Source of the DNA: Motilibacter deserti
GTDB lineage: Bacteria; Actinomycetota; Actinomycetes; Motilibacterales; Motilibacteraceae
Assembly: GCF_011250635.1 (NCBI RefSeq)
Contig: NZ_JAANNP010000014.1
Location: 1 to 60,681, forward strand
DNA length: 60,681 nucleotides
Reading direction: 5' to 3'
The notes beneath the pieces were generated by a model. The model ran no database searches. It was given only the letters and a program-made list of their open reading frames with translations, and had not been told where the DNA came from. The stretch's first letter is position 1, and every line of letters begins with the position of its first letter. Below, piece by piece: positions 42,409-51,021 of this stretch. The position numbers were made by a program, and so were the translations under genes.

Positions 42409-42999
42409 TCAGGCCTTGCTCTCGGCCTTGGCTGCCTTCTCCGCCGCCTTGGCGGCGTCCTTGGCGGCCTTGGCCGCGGCCTTCGCCTCGGACTTGAGCT
42501 GACGCTCGACGGCGCGAGCCTGCTCCTTGTCCGCCTTCTTCGCCGCACGGAGGACGTCCGCCGACGGTGCCCCGCAGGCGATGCCGTTCATCCGCACGTT
42601 GGCCGGCGCCGCCTTCCCCGAGACGACGTAGCCCAGCGTCAGGGACTTGCCCGGCTGGATCGTCCGGTTCCAGGTCTGGCCGAAGACGACGAGCGTGCTC
42701 CCGTGCTGGAACCACGTCTGCTTCTCGTCACGACCGTTCCACAGGTCGCCCACGGCCTCGCCCTGGGCGACGTCCCAGTTGAGCTGCCACTTCACCGGCT
42801 TGTCGCCGGTGTTGTAGAAGCGGACGGTCCCGCTGGTGGCGTCCTTGGTGACACCGCTCGCCTTGACCACGACGGCGCAGCTGGTGGCCACGTCCGTCGT
42901 CGGGCTCTTGGCGGCGAAGGCCGGGGTGCCGGCCCCTGCCGCCATGGCGACGGCAAGCGTGGCCGCACCAGCGGCCCCTGCCAGTCGTCGTGCCTGCAT
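42409..42999 (-). CDS. Secreted CBM2-like protein with Ala/Lys-rich helical tail
   Basis: A 196-residue exported protein. A signal peptide (cleavage near FAAKS around residue 30) is followed by a domain that resembles a family 2 carbohydrate-binding module: paired cysteines near both ends (TSCAVVVK and NGIACG), the Trp-containing KPVKWQLNWDVAQGE, and FGQTWNRTIQPGKSLTLGYVV with the W-N-x-x-I/L-x-P-G-x-S signature. The last 50 residues form an Ala/Lys/Glu helix (AKAAAKAAKDAAKAAEKAAK). No catalytic domain is present. ATG at 42999 has a strong AGGAGGAA site; TAACCT (43053-43048, minus) could be the -10. Confidence 0.8.
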   Translation of the reverse strand: MQARRLAGAAGAATLAVAMAAGAGTPAFAAKSPTTDVATSCAVVVKASGVTKDATSGTVRFYNTGDKPVKWQLNWDVAQGEAVGDLWNGRDEKQTWFQHGSTLVVFGQTWNRTIQPGKSLTLGYVVSGKAAPANVRMNGIACGAPSADVLRAAKKADKEQARAVERQLKSEAKAAAKAAKDAAKAAEKAAKAESKA

Positions 43000-43292
43000 T
43001 GCTTCCTCCTGTCACACCCGGCCTCCGGGGGCCGCGTGCACTCGGGAGGTTAATCGGTGTCGACGGCTCGCACACCTGCATCAGGAAGTAGTCGCTCGGA
43101 CGTGGCCGCAATCGCATGTGAGAAACAAGGAGTGCGTGATCAGAATGAGCGACGCCGGCGTTGAGGACGCGTGACACGACTCGGCGAAATCGCGAACAAT
43201 GCGTGACGCGCGGTGACTCGTCGTCGGGCGCGCGCCCGAATTGCCACGGTTCAGCACGACAATCGTTGAGCCGCTGCTGCGGCCCTAGCGCG

Positions 43293-43661
43293 CTACCGCT
43301 CCGGGAACCGGTCGATGTTGTCCTCGACCCAGGAGCGCAGCGCGGCCAGCGGCTTGCACGCGTCGGCTCCGAGGGGCGTGAGCGAGTACTCCACGTGCAG
43401 CGGCACGGCGGGATAGACGACCCGGTCCACCAGTCCCGCGTCCTCGAGGCGCCGCAGCACCGCCGTCAGCACCTTCGGGCTCACCCCGTCGAGGCGCCGC
43501 TTCACGGCGCCGAAGCGCTGCGGGCCGTCCTCGAGCGCGCCGAGGGCGAGTGCGCTCCACTTGTCGGCGAGCAGGTCGAGCACCGACCGGCACGGGCAGT
43601 TGGCGGCGTACACGTCCTTGGGGCCGCACGTCGGTGCATGAGCGGAGGTGGTCATGGACAT
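43293..43661 (-). CDS. HxlR-family transcriptional regulator
   Basis: A 122-residue winged-helix regulator. The conserved cysteine is in CPCRSVLDLLADKWSALALGAL (about residues 22-43), followed by RFGAVKRRLDGVSPKVLTAVLRRLEDAGLVDR, the HxlR recognition region. Members of this family often sense reactive electrophiles through that Cys. ATG at 43661 is preferred over the one at 43655 because TAAGCT (43668-43673, minus) lies 6 nt upstream. It is divergent from, and probably represses, the quinone oxidoreductase gene. Confidence 0.92.
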   Translation of the reverse strand: MSMTTSAHAPTCGPKDVYAANCPCRSVLDLLADKWSALALGALEDGPQRFGAVKRRLDGVSPKVLTAVLRRLEDAGLVDRVVYPAVPLHVEYSLTPLGADACKPLAALRSWVEDNIDRFPER

Positions 43662-43667
43662 GGGGCG

Positions 43668-43728
43668 AGCTTAGTACCCGAAGGGAACCAAGCGCTCTTG
43701 CGGGTAACCAGTACCGATCGCATAGCGT
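43668..43728. promoter_or_regulatory. Divergent promoter/operator region of the HxlR and oxidoreductase genes
   Basis: Minus-strand TAAGCT (43668-43673) and plus-strand TAGCGT (43723-43728) serve the two divergent leaderless genes. Between them the inverted pair TACCCG (43675-43680) / CGGGTA (43701-43706) and repeated GTACC/GGTAACC motifs form a likely HxlR operator overlapping both promoters. Confidence 0.6.
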
Positions 43729-43735
43729 CGCCGCC

Positions 43736-44743
43736 ATGGAGACCCCCACGACAACGAAGGCCGTCGCCTACCTGCACAACGGCCCTATCGACGCCCCGGA
43801 CGCGCTGATCGACGTCGAGCTCGAGGTCCAGCCTCCCGGCCCGCACGACCTGCTCGTCGAGGTGCGCGCCGTCTCGGTCAACCCGGTCGACGTCAAGGTA
43901 CGCGCCTCCTCCGACCCCGCCGGGACGCCGAAGGTGCTCGGGTACGACGCGGCGGGCGTCGTCGTCGCCGTCGGCGCGCAGGTGTCGGCGTACGCGGTCG
44001 GAGACGAGGTCTACTACGCCGGCGACATCTCCCGCCCGGGCACGAACGCGCGGCTCCACCTCGTGGACGAGCGGGTCGTCGGGCACAAGCCGAGGACGCT
44101 CGACTTCGCCGAAGCCGCCGCGCTGCCGCTCACGAGCATCACGGCCTGGGAGGTGCTGTTCGACCGGCTCGGGCTGGACAGCGGCAGCACCGGGACGCTG
44201 CTCGTCGTGGGGGCGGCCGGAGGCGTCGGCTCGATGGTCCTGCAGCTGGCCCGCGAGCTTCCGGGCGTGCGGGTGATCGCCGCCGCGTCGCGTCCGGAGT
44301 CCGTGGAGTGGGTGCGCGCGCTCGGCGCCGACGAGGTCGTCAACTCCCGCGACTTCGTCGACGAGGTGAAGGCGCTCGCGCCCAGCGGTGTCGACTGGGT
44401 CTTCTCGGCGTTCTCCGCGGGCAACGCCGAGAAGTTCGCCGAGGTGCTGAAGGTGCGCGGCGAGGTCGTCGCGATCGACGACCCGGTCGGTCTGGACCTG
44501 ATGCCGCTGAAGCCCAAGAGCCAGACCTGGCACTGGGAGCTGATGTTCACCCGTCCGCTCTTCGAGCCGGCCAGCGCATATCAGCACCAGTTGCTGGACG
44601 AGGTCGCGCGCCTCGTCGACGAGGGCGTCGTGCGCACGACGATGACGACGCGGCTTTCGCCGATCGGAGCGGAGACCCTGAAGCAGGCCCACCGCCAGGT
44701 CGAGAGCTCCACCACCGTCGGCAAGGTGGTCATCGCGGACTGA
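43736..44743 (+). CDS. Zinc-type alcohol dehydrogenase-like quinone oxidoreductase
   Basis: A 335-residue NADPH-dependent MDR-family reductase of the quinone oxidoreductase type, acting on quinones or reactive carbonyls. It has the N-terminal GroES-like domain (EVRAVSVNPVDVKVR, VLGYDAAGVVVAVG) and the nucleotide-binding GAAGGVGSMVLQLAREL (about residues 161-177). The catalytic zinc cysteine is absent, as usual for this subgroup. ATG at 43736 lies 7 nt after TAGCGT. It is divergent from the HxlR gene, a familiar electrophile-response arrangement. Confidence 0.92.
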   Translation: METPTTTKAVAYLHNGPIDAPDALIDVELEVQPPGPHDLLVEVRAVSVNPVDVKVRASSDPAGTPKVLGYDAAGVVVAVGAQVSAYAVGDEVYYAGDISRPGTNARLHLVDERVVGHKPRTLDFAEAAALPLTSITAWEVLFDRLGLDSGSTGTLLVVGAAGGVGSMVLQLARELPGVRVIAAASRPESVEWVRALGADEVVNSRDFVDEVKALAPSGVDWVFSAFSAGNAEKFAEVLKVRGEVVAIDDPVGLDLMPLKPKSQTWHWELMFTRPLFEPASAYQHQLLDEVARLVDEGVVRTTMTTRLSPIGAETLKQAHRQVESSTTVGKVVIAD

Positions 44744-44815
44744 CGCGCCCTGCTGGAGTCGGTGCCCGGCGGCGCGGCCGCCCGGGGCCGGGCCGGCGAC
44801 GCAGGGCCGGTACGC

Positions 44816-44974
44816 CTACGCCGCGAGCGCCTGGCCGTGCTCGCCCGCGTCGCGCCGGGCACGGTCCACGGCTCGCCGTCCAGGGCCGCGCCAGCCGCAG
44901 CCGCAGCGGGCGTACGCGAAGCTGCCGGCGTGCTCGATGTCGACGGAGCAGGCGATCTCGGTCGCTACTGTCAC
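44816..44974 (-). CDS. Small Cys-rich protein with CGCGW motif
   Basis: A 52-residue open frame with GTG at 44974 and TAG at 44816-44818. The product contains one early Cys (IACSVDIEHAGSF) and a YARCGCGWRGPGRRAVDRAR segment, which resembles small actinobacterial zinc-ribbon-like proteins of unknown function. Length and codon pattern support it, but the upstream promoter is not clear and no ribosome site is visible. It lies in the gap between the quinone oxidoreductase and the RsbW-like gene. Confidence 0.55.
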   Translation of the reverse strand: MTVATEIACSVDIEHAGSFAYARCGCGWRGPGRRAVDRARRDAGEHGQALAA

Positions 44975-45082
44975 GTCGTCTGGAACCGGAGGTGCGGGCG
45001 GCCGATTCCCGCCCAGGGCGGCGGCTTTGCGGCCGGCACAGTCGTCGCGTCGGCGGTGGCCGGGCCAGCCGAGGTGGCGCGG

Positions 45083-45478
45083 TCAGGCCAGAGGCGCTGC
45101 CGGCTGGAGGACGGCCCAGACCCGCTTCCCGCCGTGCCTCTGCTCGATCCCCCAGCTCTGGGTGAGCGACTCGACGATGCGGATGCCTCGCCCGCCCTCG
45201 GACTGCTCGTCACCGCTGCCGGCGACGGGCAGCACGTCCGACCCGTCCACGACGGCGACGACGACGTGCCCGCCGTTCGCCTGGACGTCGAGAGTGACCT
45301 CGCTGCCTCCGTGGCGTACGGCGTTGCTGACCAGCTCGGTCACCAGGAGGGCCGCGTCGTGCAGCCAGTCCTCGTCGGCGAAGCCCCACGCCCGCAGGGT
45401 GTCGACGAGGCAGCGCCGGGCCAGCGCGGAGGCGTCGTGGCGCAACGGGAGGTCCAGCGAAAGGTTGAGTGTGCTCAT
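45083..45478 (-). CDS. RsbW-like ATP-binding protein
   Basis: A 131-residue GHKL ATPase-domain protein of the RsbW/SpoIIAB-like group, common in actinobacteria as partner-switching anti-sigma factors or kinases. The N box is VTELVSNAVRHGGSEVTLDV (about residues 47-66), followed by VAVVDGSDVLPV and the G box EQSEGGRGIRIVESLTQSWGI. No sigma factor or anti-anti-sigma gene is adjacent, so the partner is unknown. ATG at 45478 is the family-like start. The 290-nt gap upstream holds only a small inverted repeat (45559-45579). Confidence 0.88.
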   Translation of the reverse strand: MSTLNLSLDLPLRHDASALARRCLVDTLRAWGFADEDWLHDAALLVTELVSNAVRHGGSEVTLDVQANGGHVVVAVVDGSDVLPVAGSGDEQSEGGRGIRIVESLTQSWGIEQRHGGKRVWAVLQPAAPLA

Positions 45479-45558
45479 CTCCTGGACAGGGCGAGTCGCC
45501 CTCCTCCTTCCGCTCCCGCGCCCCACGCGGCCCGACCACGGTACGCGTGCTCGGAGCT

Positions 45559-45579
45559 CTCGCAACTCGGCGTTGCGAG
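45559..45579. repeat. Small inverted repeat, 8-bp arms
   Basis: CTCGCAAC (45559-45566) and GTTGCGAG (45572-45579) with a 5-nt loop, upstream of the RsbW-like gene. It could be an operator or a weak hairpin. Confidence 0.45.
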
Positions 45580-45767
45580 TCGCGCCGCCCGCCCCGGGGG
45601 TACGGACGGGAGGGCCGGCGGGCAGGCCCACCTGCCGGATGCTCGGGGGGCGGCGTTGATACGCCGGGTCGCGTGACGCCTGACACAGTTGCTGGGTCAG
45701 CTGGCCGACGGAAGTGCGCGCGCGACAGAGCGAGCCCTCGGACGTCGACACGTGCCACGATGCCCGG

Positions 45768-46424
45768 ATGAACGAGCCGCGCGACTGGGACCTGTGGGCG
45801 GACGAGCTGTCTGCTCGTGCGCTCGCCGCCGGCCAGCCGACCCGGTGGTTCGAGGAGCTGTACGCCGCAGGCAGGAGCGGCGCCGTGTCGATGCCATGGG
45901 ACCGGGACGCGCCCCACCCGCTGCTGCAGGCATGGACGCTGGAGCACGGTGTGCGCGGCGAGGGCCGCTCGGCCGTCGTCGTCGGCTGCGGGCTGGGCGC
46001 GGACGCGGAGCACCTGGCGCGGCTGGGCTTCCGCACCACGGCGTTCGACCTCGCGCCGACCGCGATCGAGACGGCTCGCGCGCGCCACCCCGGCAGCTCC
46101 GTCGACTACCGGGTCGCGGACCTGCTCGACCTGCCGCCGCAGTGGGCGCGCAGCTTCGACCTCGTCGTCGAGGTCTTCACGCTCCAGGCGCTGCCGGACC
46201 CGCCGCGTGCACAGGCCGGCCGGGCCGTCGCCGGGCTCGTCGCGCCCGGCGGCACGCTGCTGGCGGTCGCATTCCGCCGCAGCGCAGGGGAGCCGGCCGA
46301 CGAGGGGCCGCCGTTCGCGCTGACCCGGGCAGACCTGGCCGGCCTCGCGACGGACGGGCTGGAGCTCGTCGCGATCGAGGAGGCCGACGGGCCGAGGTGG
46401 CGGGCGGAGTACCGCCGGGTGTGA
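45768..46424 (+). CDS. Class I SAM-dependent methyltransferase
   Basis: A 218-residue methyltransferase. Motif I is VVVGCGLGADAEHLARLG (about residues 69-86), the acidic strand-2 end is TTAFDLAPTAIE, and the post-I motif is FDLVVEVFTLQALP. The N-terminus (WDLWADELSARAL, TRWFEELYA) resembles the thiopurine S-methyltransferase-like group, which acts on small molecules. ATG at 45768 lies 6 nt after CACGAT (45756-45761), a plausible leaderless start. Substrate unknown. Confidence 0.87.
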   Translation: MNEPRDWDLWADELSARALAAGQPTRWFEELYAAGRSGAVSMPWDRDAPHPLLQAWTLEHGVRGEGRSAVVVGCGLGADAEHLARLGFRTTAFDLAPTAIETARARHPGSSVDYRVADLLDLPPQWARSFDLVVEVFTLQALPDPPRAQAGRAVAGLVAPGGTLLAVAFRRSAGEPADEGPPFALTRADLAGLATDGLELVAIEEADGPRWRAEYRRV

Positions 46425-46494
46425 CAGCCGTGCTTCCGGCCCGCAGGAGGAGATGACCGGCTGAGCCTCCAGGGCCCAGCCGTCGGGGGAGCCG

Positions 46495-47079
46495 TCAGTC
46501 CGCGGAACGAGGCCGCGCGCTGTCCGGCAGCACATGCCGGAGCCAGTGCTCCGTCTCGTCGTGGCTGCCCAGCCGGACCACGGGGAGATCGGGCCGCTGC
46601 TCCAGCAGTGCGCGCACTCGTGGCCCCGTCCTCGGATGGTTGGCCCACGCCCAGCGCACGATGTGCTCGGGATCGGTGAAGAAGGTCCGCAGCGGCGGCT
46701 CGACGTTGCCGTTCCAGAGCCGTTCGCGGCGCAGCCGGCGTCGGACGGTGCGCCGGACGACCTGCCGCATGACCCGGCTCCTCGGCAGGTCCAGCCAGAC
46801 GAGGAGGTCGGCGGCTCCGGCGAGGTGGTCGCGCACCGCCGGGTACTGCCACTCGGTCACCCACCCGGGGCCTGCGCTGAAGCGGTGCACGTCCTCCTCG
46901 AAGGTGGCGCGGGGCGTCCAGTCGGGACCGTGGAACAACGCGTCGATCTCCACATGGGGCACATCCAGCGCAGCCGAGACCCGACGGGCCAGCGTCGTCT
47001 TGCCGGCCCCCGAGGTCCCGGCGACGAGCACTCGCCGTGGCCCGGGCGGCAAGGCGTCGGCAGGGCCCAGCAGCGGCAT
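46495..47079 (-). CDS. P-loop kinase-like protein (DNA topology modulation/adenylate kinase-like)
   Basis: A 194-residue P-loop NTPase. The Walker A motif is VAGTSGAGKTTLARRVSAAL (about residues 18-37), followed by VPHVEIDALFHGPDW, and a hydrophobic strand with acidic end (LLVWLDLPRSRVMRQ) in the Walker B position. It resembles the FlaR/topology modulation and adenylate-kinase-like family; the substrate is unknown. ATG at 47079 lies 7 nt after TAGCGT (47087-47092, minus), a clear leaderless layout. Confidence 0.87.
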   Translation of the reverse strand: MPLLGPADALPPGPRRVLVAGTSGAGKTTLARRVSAALDVPHVEIDALFHGPDWTPRATFEEDVHRFSAGPGWVTEWQYPAVRDHLAGAADLLVWLDLPRSRVMRQVVRRTVRRRLRRERLWNGNVEPPLRTFFTDPEHIVRWAWANHPRTGPRVRALLEQRPDLPVVRLGSHDETEHWLRHVLPDSARPRSAD

Positions 47080-47101
47080 GCTGCTGACGCTAGCCGGTAG
47101 C

Positions 47102-48064
47102 TCAGCCGCGGATGGCCGCGACGTCTTCGGGGTGGGCGGCCAGGAAGTCGGTCAGGCGCAGCCACCGGGGATTGACGGCGTGCGCGGTCTCGAGGTCGCG
47201 GCGGCCGTTGTAGGAGTCGGGGAACTCCGCGTAGTACTGGAACATGTTCCCCAGCTCGTCAGCGCCGGGGAAGCCGAAGCCGCGGAACTGCTCGGCCGTC
47301 AGTGGTCGGTAGGCGACGTCCTCGCCGAGCACCGTGGTGAAGGCCGCGGCCATCTCCTGGCCGGTCAGGATGTCGCTGACGGCAGGGATCCTGGCGCCGA
47401 TCGTCTGCGAGGGCTGCTGGAGGATGCCCAGCACGGTCCGGCCGATGTCGTCGGAGGCGATGCCGGCGACGGGCGCCGTCCCGACGGGCAGGTGCAGGGC
47501 CAGCGTGCCGTCGTCATCGCGTTGCGGCTTGAGGTCGCCGAGCAGCTGGTCCCAGTAGAAGGACATCAGCAGGTACGTCACCGGCAGGCCGGACTCGGCG
47601 AAGAGCGCGTCGGCTGCACCGCCCTTGACGTCGAAGTGCGGCACCCGGTACGCCTCGCCCCGGCCGTCGCCGAGCAGGGGCATCCGGGTGTCCGATGCGG
47701 GGATTGCCTCCCGGGTGTCCTCCAGCGTGGACCAGACCACGTGCTGGAGCTGCGTGGCCCGTGCAGCGCTGATGAGGGTGCGCACCTCGGTCAGTTCGCG
47801 CTCGGGGGAGCGGTGCTCCCAGAACGGGGTGACCACGTACGCGCCGTACGCGCCGTCGAAGGCCTTGCGCAGGCTGTCCTCGTCGGTCAACTCCGCTTCG
47901 ACGACCTCGGCGCCGAGGCCGGTGAGGGCCTGCGCCTTCGCGGACGTGGCGTCGCGGGTGACGGCGCGGACGGCGAACGTGCCGTCGGCCAGCAGGGCGC
48001 GCGCGACCGCGCCGCCCTGGGTTCCGGTGGCACCGATGACAGTGATGAGCTGAGTTGCCGGCAT
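47102..48064 (-). CDS. NmrA-like NAD(P)-binding protein
   Basis: A 320-residue atypical short-chain dehydrogenase of the NmrA/HSCARG type. The Rossmann loop is ITVIGATGTQGGAVARALLADG (marking about residues 7-28), followed by the acidic patch and a C-terminal substrate domain (GLPVTYLLMSFYWDQLL). The active-site Tyr-Lys pair of classical enzymes is not seen, so it could be a redox sensor or an isoflavone-reductase-like enzyme. It follows the NADP oxidoreductase gene on the same strand, and the two may be co-transcribed. Confidence 0.87.
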   Translation of the reverse strand: MPATQLITVIGATGTQGGAVARALLADGTFAVRAVTRDATSAKAQALTGLGAEVVEAELTDEDSLRKAFDGAYGAYVVTPFWEHRSPERELTEVRTLISAARATQLQHVVWSTLEDTREAIPASDTRMPLLGDGRGEAYRVPHFDVKGGAADALFAESGLPVTYLLMSFYWDQLLGDLKPQRDDDGTLALHLPVGTAPVAGIASDDIGRTVLGILQQPSQTIGARIPAVSDILTGQEMAAAFTTVLGEDVAYRPLTAEQFRGFGFPGADELGNMFQYYAEFPDSYNGRRDLETAHAVNPRWLRLTDFLAAHPEDVAAIRG

Positions 48065-48165
48065 TGCGTTTCTCCATTCAGGCCGAACGATGTTCGTTCA
48101 ACGAGTGCCTCGGGGGCGAGGCTTCCTCGATCTGGTGGACGCGGCTTGTGCGTCCGTGTCGTGGG

Positions 48166-49110
48166 TCAGGCCGAGGGCGCCAGGACGACGACCTTGCCCG
48201 GCAGCTCACCGGCGCCGGCCTGGGCGTGAAGCGCAGGCAGGTCGGCCAGCGCCACCCGCTGGGCGACGTCGACGACCAGCTCGCCGGTGCTCACGCGGGC
48301 GACCAGGTCGGCGAGCTGGTCGGCGTCACTGCGGACGAAGAGGTCGATGCCCTGCACGTCGCGCTCCGCGTCGGAGGGCGCGGGCATCCACACCGTCGTG
48401 TTGACGAGCTTGCCGCCGTCACGGATCAGCGTGAGCAGCGCGGCCAGCTGTTCCGGGGCGACCGGCGCGAGGTTGAGGACGAGGTCGACCGGCTCGCTCA
48501 CCGCTGTGGTCACGTCGGTGACGGTGTGGTCGATCACCTCGTCGGCGCCTGCGGCCTTGACCCGCACGGCGCTGCGCGGGCTTGCCGTGGCGATCACGTG
48601 GGCGCGGGCCTCCTTGGCCAGCTGCACGGCGTACCCGCCGACCGCTCCGCCGGCGCCGTTGACGAGGACCCGCTGGCCGACGGTCAGGCCGCCGTGGTCG
48701 AACAGCGCCTGCCAGGCCGTCAGGCCGACGAGCGGCAGGGCGGCGGAGTCGGCCAACGGGATGCTCTTCGGAGCTCCCGTCAACACGTCCGCCGGTGCGA
48801 TCACGTACTCCGCAGCAGCCCCGGTCGCGGTCATCGGCAGGAAGCCGACGACCCGGTCGCCGAGCGCGACGGTCTCGACGTCCTCCCCGAGCGCGTCGAC
48901 CGTGCCGGCGACGTCGATGCCGGGGGTGTGCGGGAGCTGGACGGGGATCGGGCCCTGCATGTAGCCCGCGCGGATGTTGGCGTCCACGCCGTTGAACGAG
49001 GTGGCGGCGACCCGGATCCGGACCTGCCCCGGGCCGGGGGTGGGCAGCTCGACGTCCTCGTAGCGCAGGACTTCCGGACCGCCGAACTCGGAGAAACGCA
49101 TTGCCTTCAT
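48166..49110 (-). CDS. NADP-dependent quinone oxidoreductase (MDR family)
   Basis: A 314-residue medium-chain reductase. It shows the N-terminal MKAMRFSEFGGPEVLRYEDV, LPHTPGIDVAGTVDALGEDV and the NADPH-binding loop VLVNGAGGAVGGYAVQLAKEA (about residues 137-157). Zinc ligands are lacking, as in QOR-type enzymes. It lies between the XRE regulator (upstream) and the NmrA gene (downstream), all on the minus strand, suggesting a small redox or detoxification unit. Inverted GAACCTGC/GCAGGTTC copies (near 49116 and 49171) in the upstream gap could be an operator. Confidence 0.9.
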   Translation of the reverse strand: MKAMRFSEFGGPEVLRYEDVELPTPGPGQVRIRVAATSFNGVDANIRAGYMQGPIPVQLPHTPGIDVAGTVDALGEDVETVALGDRVVGFLPMTATGAAAEYVIAPADVLTGAPKSIPLADSAALPLVGLTAWQALFDHGGLTVGQRVLVNGAGGAVGGYAVQLAKEARAHVIATASPRSAVRVKAAGADEVIDHTVTDVTTAVSEPVDLVLNLAPVAPEQLAALLTLIRDGGKLVNTTVWMPAPSDAERDVQGIDLFVRSDADQLADLVARVSTGELVVDVAQRVALADLPALHAQAGAGELPGKVVVLAPSA

Positions 49111-49186
49111 GGCTGAACCTGCTTCCGTGAGTGCCGATGTCGTGCTCCCGGGGGAGACGTCACCAACGTCGCAGGTTCCGAGGCGA

Positions 49187-50041
49187 TCAACCTGGGCCGG
49201 GTTGGCCCACCTTGATGACGGCCGGCCCGTCGGCTGCGCTGACCACTTCCGCCAGCCGAGCCGCGTCGGCCGACCCTGGCGCCGCGGTCAGCATCAGGGC
49301 CGACAGGTCGTCACCGGGGATGGCGAGCAGGTTCCCGACGAGCGTGACGGAGTCACCGTCCGAACGAACGAACGTGGCACTGCTCTCGTAGGCCTCCACT
49401 GGTCGAGGTGCCCGCCACAAGGTGTCGAACACGCGGCTCCGGCTTCGCAGCTCGTCCACCAGGGCGGCGAGCGACGCATCCCGCGGGTAGCGCAGCAGGG
49501 CGCTCCGCAGACTGGCCACGAGGACCGCTTCGTGATCGGTCGCGTCAGCCGCGGACTGCTTGAAAGCAGTGAAAGGCGCACAGAACGTACGCCAGGCGAT
49601 GTTCCACTCCCATCGGTCGCCGGTGAGGTCCCAGTGCTCCAGAGCCATGAAGGCGCTGTTGACCGCGAGAAGGTTCATCGCCGCGTCGGAGACGAACATC
49701 GGAGTGTCCGAGAACCGCTCGAGCAGCCGCTCTGCGCCCGGTCCGAGGTCGGTCGGCACCTGTCCGTCCGCGGCGGCGTATCCGGCCAACGCGCACAGCC
49801 GCTCGTAGTCCGCCCGTCCGACCCGCAACGCACGGGCGATGGCGTTCACCACCCCGGCCGACGGGTGGCTGCGGCCCTGCTCCAGTCGGCGGACGTAGTC
49901 TGCGGACATCCCGGCGAGCTCTCCGAGCTCCTCGCGCCGCAGCCCGCGTACCCGCCTGCCACCCACCGGCAGCCCGACCGTCGCCGGGTCTGTGGCTTCC
50001 CGCAACTGGCGCACCGCCGCACCGAACTCCTGACGCTCCAC
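49187..50041 (-). CDS. XRE-family regulator with MmyB-like ligand-binding domain
   Basis: A 284-residue regulator. The helix-turn-helix is GLRREELGELAGMSADYVRRLEQGRSHPS (marking about residues 33-61), and the C-terminal PAS-like MmyB domain (about 95-275) includes MFVSDAAMNLLAVNSAFMAL and the characteristic DRWEWNIAWRTF and ALVDELRSRS segments. The GTG at 50041 is chosen because CAGACT (50053-50048, minus) lies 6 nt upstream; an ATG at 50062 would add seven residues. MmyB regulators often control neighbouring oxidoreductases, as here. Confidence 0.9.
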   Translation of the reverse strand: MERQEFGAAVRQLREATDPATVGLPVGGRRVRGLRREELGELAGMSADYVRRLEQGRSHPSAGVVNAIARALRVGRADYERLCALAGYAAADGQVPTDLGPGAERLLERFSDTPMFVSDAAMNLLAVNSAFMALEHWDLTGDRWEWNIAWRTFCAPFTAFKQSAADATDHEAVLVASLRSALLRYPRDASLAALVDELRSRSRVFDTLWRAPRPVEAYESSATFVRSDGDSVTLVGNLLAIPGDDLSALMLTAAPGSADAARLAEVVSAADGPAVIKVGQPGPG

Positions 50042-50145
50042 GCCGCAAGTCTGCCTGTACATCGGCGCGGAGTTAAGCCCAAGCAGGGAAGCGCGCCGTC
50101 ACGCGTGCGCCAGCTGCTGGCGTCGCGTCGCCGGACGGCGAGCAG

Positions 50146-51021
50146 TCAGGCCGGTTGGCTCCTGCGCGTCCAGCCCAGGGCTGCGCAGACCTCGAGCGTG
50201 CTCTTGGCTCGGTTCATCGTGTAGAAGTGCAGCCCGGGCGCGCCTCCGTCGAGCAGGCCCCGGCAGACCTCGACCGTGTGCTCCACACCGACCCGGCGGC
50301 CGGCCTCGGTGTCGCCATCGACGGCCTGCAGGCGGTCGAGCAGGTCGATGGGGACCGGGGCACCCGACATGGCCGCCATCCGCTCGGCCTGGCGCACGTT
50401 GCTGATGATGCGCAGGCCGGGCACGACGGGGGTGGTGACGCCTCGTCGTGCCATCTCGTCGACAAAGCGGTGGTAGTCCTCGGCACGGTTGACGAACTGG
50501 GTGAGCGCGAAGTCGGCCTCGCGCAGCTTGGCGGCCTGATGGGCGAGGTCGGCTTCGCGCGATGGGGCCGCGGGGTGGCCCTCCGGATGAACGGCCACGC
50601 CGACACAGGACATGCCGTGCTCGCGTGCCAGGCGCACGAGGTCGAGCGCGTAGCGCAGCTCGCCCTCCGGCAGCTCGTCCGTGGCGGCCAGCGGGGGATC
50701 GCCGTGCAGGGCGAGCAGGTTCTCCACGCCGACGCCGCGGTAGCGCTTCACGAGCGCGACGAGCTCGTCACGGCGATGAGCTGCGCAGGTCAGGTGTGGC
50801 AGCGGAAGGGCCTCGGACCCGGCGAGCTGCTCGACGAGTGCTTCAGTGCGACCGCGGTCGGAGCCGTTCGCGCCGTAGGTCACCGCCACGAACGCCGGGC
50901 TCAGCGGGGCGAGCTCCTGCACCGCGGCGGCCAGTGCTTCCTCACCCGCCGGCGTCCGCGGTGGCAGCAGCTCCACCGAGACGAAGCGGCCGCCTCTTAT
51001 CCGATCGCTGATCGTCGGCAC
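50146..51021 (-). CDS. metF: Methylenetetrahydrofolate reductase
   Basis: Reduces 5,10-methylene-THF to 5-methyl-THF for methionine synthesis. The 291-residue flavoprotein shows FVSVELLPPRTPAGEEAL (about residues 13-30), FVAVTYGANGSDRGRTE, NLLALHGDPP and the FITQxx-equivalent FALTQFVNRAEDYHRFVD. It is close in length to E. coli MetF. GTG at 51021 lies 6 nt after TAAGGT (51033-51028, minus), a leaderless layout. Confidence 0.92.
   Translation of the reverse strand: MPTISDRIRGGRFVSVELLPPRTPAGEEALAAAVQELAPLSPAFVAVTYGANGSDRGRTEALVEQLAGSEALPLPHLTCAAHRRDELVALVKRYRGVGVENLLALHGDPPLAATDELPEGELRYALDLVRLAREHGMSCVGVAVHPEGHPAAPSREADLAHQAAKLREADFALTQFVNRAEDYHRFVDEMARRGVTTPVVPGLRIISNVRQAERMAAMSGAPVPIDLLDRLQAVDGDTEAGRRVGVEHTVEVCRGLLDGGAPGLHFYTMNRAKSTLEVCAALGWTRRSQPA

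Noticed and set aside
44762-45676. Plus-strand 304-codon frame opposite the RsbW-like gene
   Set aside because: It is antisense to the recognised ATPase and the small Cys-rich frame, and has no motif.
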